Assembly (NCBI GenBank): GCA_021768705.1
Contig: JAETUG010000011.1
Span: 1 to 60,358, forward strand
Direction: 5' to 3'
From: Bacillota bacterium
GTDB lineage: Bacteria; Bacillota; Clostridia; Lachnospirales; Anaerotignaceae
Length of the DNA stretch: 60,358 nucleotides
Shown here: positions 60,349 through 60,358 of the stretch, in pieces
Position numbering within the stretch: position 1 is the first letter of the stretch
Layout of the letters: the number at the start of each line of letters is the position of its first letter
Position numbers and translations under genes: made by a program
The notes under the pieces: model-generated
Seen by the model: only the letters and a program-made list of their open reading frames with translations
Told to the model about the DNA's origin: nothing
Databases searched by the model: none

Positions 60349-60358
60349 TGTTCGCTCC

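Overview
The window reads as chromosome of a strictly anaerobic, low-to-mid GC Gram-positive bacterium of the Clostridia, most like the Lachnospirales. Supporting signs are strong AGGAGG ribosome binding sites, short intrinsic terminators after most operons, two different [FeFe] hydrogenases, a class B sortase, and a DUF881 / lipoprotein / DUF1290 / ftsZ division cluster typical of Clostridia. The species cannot be named from the sequence. Most genes lie on the minus strand. No prophage, CRISPR array or rRNA is visible. Mobile DNA is limited to a possible IS200/IS605-type end and an IS3-type orfA scrap.

Layout. 0.2-3.2 kb: panC behind a leader that may attenuate, then a DUF711 (PFL-like) gene with its ACT-domain partner. 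3.8-7.4 kb: a two-gene [FeFe] hydrogenase operon, an HndD-like catalytic subunit plus a NuoF-GltD hybrid flavoprotein. 7.7-15.7 kb: a seven-gene operon with a divergent LysR gene. It has two YdiB-type quinate/shikimate dehydrogenases, a DHS-dehydratase-like TIM barrel, an Old Yellow Enzyme, a small monooxygenase-fold protein, a chorismate mutase-shikimate kinase fusion and an MFS carrier; it looks like a quinate/shikimate utilisation system. 15.9-24.9 kb: a CRP/FNR regulator, larC, larB, larE and a five-gene Nik/Opp-type ABC importer, which together supply the nickel-pincer cofactor of lactate racemase-type enzymes; larA itself is not here.

25-33.7 kb: a TetR unit; an operon of yhaM, a Cas4-like nuclease split into two membrane-anchored polypeptides, and rlmD; twin secreted stalk-domain proteins; a CAT-type acetyltransferase; DUF523. 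33.7-37.7 kb: a polar amino acid importer and a ClC-type channel. 37.8-42.3 kb: a two-component system with DUF6440, a class B sortase, an IS scrap and tRNA-Lys. 42.4-45.4 kb: a MATE exporter and a monomeric group-B-like [FeFe] hydrogenase.

45.8-53.1 kb: a full pst/pho locus (pstS, pstC, pstA, pstB, phoU, an HD-domain gene, phoP, phoR). It has two matching Pho-box promoters, and its PstS has its two halves in circularly permuted order. 53.3-57.4 kb: a DMT exporter and a BlaI/BlaR1-type sensor operon with a clear operator. 57.4-60.3 kb: ftsZ, DUF1290, a frameshifted lipoprotein gene, DUF881 and a structured repeat at the window edge.

The most unusual items are the permuted PstS, the split membrane-tethered Cas4-like nuclease and the quinate/shikimate cluster carrying an Old Yellow Enzyme.
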